64,000 nucleotides of DNA from Aldrovandia affinis (taxonomy: Eukaryota; Chordata; Actinopteri; Notacanthiformes; Halosauridae): contig JAINUG010000086.1 of NCBI GenBank assembly GCA_029706075.1, forward strand, positions 930,001 to 994,000. The letters are read 5' to 3'. A model generated the notes under the pieces. It saw only the letters and a list, made by a program, of their open reading frames with translations. It was not told the DNA's origin and made no database searches. The translations under genes and the position numbers were made by a program. Of this stretch, positions 61,220 through 64,000 are shown one piece after another. Within the stretch, counting starts at the first letter, position 1, and every line of letters begins with the position of its first letter.

Positions 61220-62550
61220 GAATATATTATGTGGAAGACCACTGACTGCAGAGTCTCTACCCCTGACCCCACCCGCCGCATCCAATACCCCCCTCCCAAA
61301 AAGAGTTCCCGCCTCTTTCCTCTTTGCATCGAGAGCTGTGCTCGACCTGTCAGACGCTGTGAGGAATGACATCTGGAAATGACTCATCCGAGATTATTCC
61401 CACAGACTCTCTCTACAACAGAGAGACGCAGGGCACACATATGCCCATTGTTGTGCTTCGACCTCCCAGCGACAACCCTTGACCTGTACCCACACTCGTC
61501 ATTCATTAATGCGTAGTTTTTTGTTTGTTTCATATTTCCCCCGAACTAAAAGGGGACAAAGATTGATTCAGAAAATCAAGGCAACAATAACAAGTTCAAT
61601 CCGCCTCAACGCAATATCACGCATAAATCTTTCTGGAGTATAGGTTTGACGTTTAATTTTTTTAACGTTCTACAGCTTCCCCGATGTAGTGCTTTTCAAC
61701 CTGCGTCACATGACTTTAGAACACGAACCAACATCACGCTGGCTGGTATTACAGAATCTCTGGTGGAAAGGCTTAAAGGCATGAAACAATTTAGCTTTAT
61801 ACACCAATTAGGTTCAGGAAATGAACAGACCAAACTGGAAGTTGAGCCCCAATTTGCACAGGCAGCACGAAAACGACGCAAAACAGGACTCGGAATGGCG
61901 TCTCCTCGTTAATTTGCATCTTTCCTTTGAAGATGGGAGACAGAAATAACGAGATGAGCTGTCCCGGCACGCGACGTGCTGGAAATGGCACACCTGTTTA
62001 TGAACCGCACATTCCCCTGCAAGGACAGAGCTCTGAAGGTGCCTGCAGATCTGTCCGCTCGCAAAGGTTGGGTCGCAACTTAAAACTTAAGCCCCTTTTC
62101 CCCCCTTTTGAGCACGTCACAGCCCGCAAGCGAGAGAAGTAGGGCAGCCGACATGCAGCTACCGCACATGTATGGACCTGTTTTAATATTCATGGCACAG
62201 GAGAGGAAGAGATTCACGCTTGCTTGGCGTGAATCAGTGCGCATTGCTATGCTTTGGATTGCTCCCCTGGGAAGTGCTCTGGACCCCCAGATTTGGGAAT
62301 CTGGGAAACGCCTCGCAGAGTGACACAGGCGCGGCCGTTCCGCTTTAGCGTAGCCGGAGGTTGTGAGCTCACTTCCCCAGGTCTCATTCATCCAAACGTG
62401 GGGTGCGAGGAGTCTGGCACCAGGCCCTGGCGGCGAGAACAGCTGCAGGAGGCCGCCGCATTCAAGGAGCTGGGAGACAGAGCCCTCCATCATGCAAATG
62501 TTATTTGGCGGTGCAGTTGAGAAAGGGAATTGTATGTGTTCAGTGCCAAA

Positions 62551-62587
<37 letters not shown>

Positions 62588-63440
62588 GTGTTTCACTCTC
62601 ACCCAGTCTCTCACACACACATTGCTGTCTAAACACCCACCTCCCCCACACACACATGTCGTTTCACTCTTACCGATCCAGAAAGTTCAGTTTTAAACTG
62701 TCTTGTTGAATTGCTATGATGAAACCGCATCACCTGACCTCCCTCTTGCCAAATAATGTAATGAATTGTAGAAAAGGACAGTTTTTGAATGTGCCTCTGG
62801 AATTTGCCAAGTTAACTTTGCCAATCGTACGTCAGTCAGTCGAGTACGAGCCATACGCATGCATAACAATACAGTCAAGCCAACACTCCCCCCCGCCCCC
62901 ACCCTCAAACAAGTGCCCCTCGTAGACGAACCCATTACCACATCAGAGAGAGGCTCAGATCTCAGCAAAGAACTTTGAAAAGAGTCTTCAATCAAGAAAG
63001 AAATAAAGAAATAAAGAAATGAAAAAAGCCAGCCGATGTTTATTATTTGCCGAGCACTCCAAATTTTATTGCCTCCTCTCAGCCTCCGTCCTCTCCGGAA
63101 GGCGTTTCCAATACGCGCTTGTGGCTCTGAGCGCCCGGGCCTGCGGTGATTTATCATTTCCAATTTCTTCAGAGGCGCCCTTCCCGCTCAAAGCAAAGAG
63201 CCGCAGATGGTGGGAAATGACGTGACATTTAAAAAGGAGGCGGGGCCAATCGGAGGGGGCGAGATGCGTTACAAACCAATTTGGAGCGCACAGGTTTCTG
63301 ACAGAAGCGGAATTGTGTAAAACTTTCTGGAAGGTAGGGCAGGAGTGTGAGCCAACCCCTAACTTATACGAGCGGTTGGGAGCGGAGTATCGCTGGATTG
63401 AATGAATCAAAAATTTACGTTAAAGATGAATAAAACCCAC
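61220..63440. other. Intergenic; no gene recognised
   Basis: A (CA)n run at 62553-62584; otherwise no recognised feature. Open frames at 61.6-62.5 kb have no known domain. Confidence 0.5.
62553..62584. repeat. (CA)n microsatellite
   Basis: About 16 CA units. Confidence 0.95.
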
Positions 63441-63615
63441 CGTGGTCAGCTTCTGCACCACATCGCCCAGCTGGGCTTGAGTCCTGTCGCTCCACATGGT
63501 ATCCTCCACCCGGCGAAGGTAGAAATCCGTTCGGCGCTCATGGCCACGCCCGTGGACCGGCCCTGCAGCCAACCGAGTTGTGCATTTCTGCTGTGGGCGC
63601 GCAGTGCGGCAACCA
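63441..63615 (-). CDS. Candidate exon of an unidentified gene, apparently one base short
   Basis: I do not recognise this protein. Reading from a good acceptor (TTTGTTCACAG) the frame gives VAALRAHSRNAQLGWLQGRS then TGVAMSAE. Near 63530 the coding-like frame moves by one and continues DFYLRRVEDTMWSDRTQAQL then GDVVQKLTT, to an ACG|GTGGGT donor. Codon choice in both halves looks coding. Two leading bases plus 58 codons would need 176 bp; 175 are present, so a single lost base (for example in a GG run in CGGAT) would restore one frame. No partner exons were found to the left. It could belong to a gene lying to the right, or be an alternative 5' exon of the RhoGAP gene. Confidence 0.4.
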
Positions 63616-64000
63616 CTGTGAACAAATTGCGGTGGGCAAACATTGGTTTGCGTAATCACGGCATTTACCGTTCTTGGGGAACGATCACCCTCTAAATTCC
63701 TGACAAGGAAAAACCTTAACCGATCGCTGGCTCGCCGCAGGAGGAATCGCTTAACGCGGCGATACAAAACAGATGGCGAGGGAGGGCCGCTCTGGCCTCG
63801 CCTCGACTGACTGAACTGTGAAAACTTCAGAGCTCCTGAGCGGGTGAGCAAGTCGCCGGGGGAAAAGCAGAAAGGGATCCGTTTCGCACTTCGGTTGGCC
63901 TGGGTTTCTTAGACTTTAAATCAAAGGGACGATGCGTGAAAGCTTGGGGAGACGCGGCAGGAGCAGTGACTCTGCATTCTACGCGAAGGGGCCCTTAATT

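Overview
The window looks like teleost fish nuclear DNA. It has long introns, very long (GA)n and (CA)n arrays, several Tc1/mariner relics, hAT and PIF/Harbinger relics, L2-type LINE fragments with TGTAA-type tails, and tRNA-derived SINEs. No prokaryotic operons, CRISPR arrays or rRNA were seen. The species cannot be fixed from the sequence alone; the L2 plus SINE tails resemble the UnaL2/UnaSINE type known from eels but also occur in other teleosts.

One protein-coding gene dominates: the 5' half of an ARHGAP32/ARHGAP33-type Rho GTPase-activating protein (PX-RICS form) on the minus strand, running from about 48,844 down to 2,497 and continuing off the left edge. Nine coding exons were reconstructed by hand from conserved peptide and GT/AG borders: 48759-48844, 40746-40854, 36904-36995, 36710-36794, 14127-14213, 9215-9352, 3454-3546, 2687-2809 and 2497-2573. 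Every junction is phase-consistent, giving about 297 residues: a short N-terminal region, the PX domain and the first part of the SH3 domain. The rest of the SH3, the RhoGAP domain and the C-terminal tail must lie to the left. The last visible exon is one base short (77 bp where 78 are needed).

The introns are full of repeats. From left to right they hold a Tc1-like element next to an exon (3582-5129), giant GA tracts, a decayed Tc1 N-terminal fragment (~19.5 kb), a ~270-bp inverted repeat (23.4-23.6 kb), a nearly full-length Tc1-like element with ~190-bp inverted repeats (30298-31866), a 33-bp minisatellite split by an L2 LINE (32.2-33.7 kb), SINEs, a 43-bp minisatellite (~38 kb), a hAT element with a perfect 8-bp target duplication (38582-39631) and a PIF/Harbinger relic (~47.0-47.9 kb).

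Right of the first coding exon (48.8-64 kb) I find no complete gene. The region holds an L2 LINE reverse-transcriptase fragment, several SINEs (one carrying a CTCF-like motif), a Tc1 3' fragment and an apparent nested insertion at 58.5-59.7 kb. It also holds one strongly coding-like but unidentified minus-strand exon (63441-63615), which again seems one base short. Two separate single-base losses in otherwise clean coding sequence suggest residual indel errors in the assembly. I found no convincing new gene system; the most unusual structures are the 23.4-kb inverted repeat, the splice-site-adjacent microsatellites and the L2-split minisatellite.
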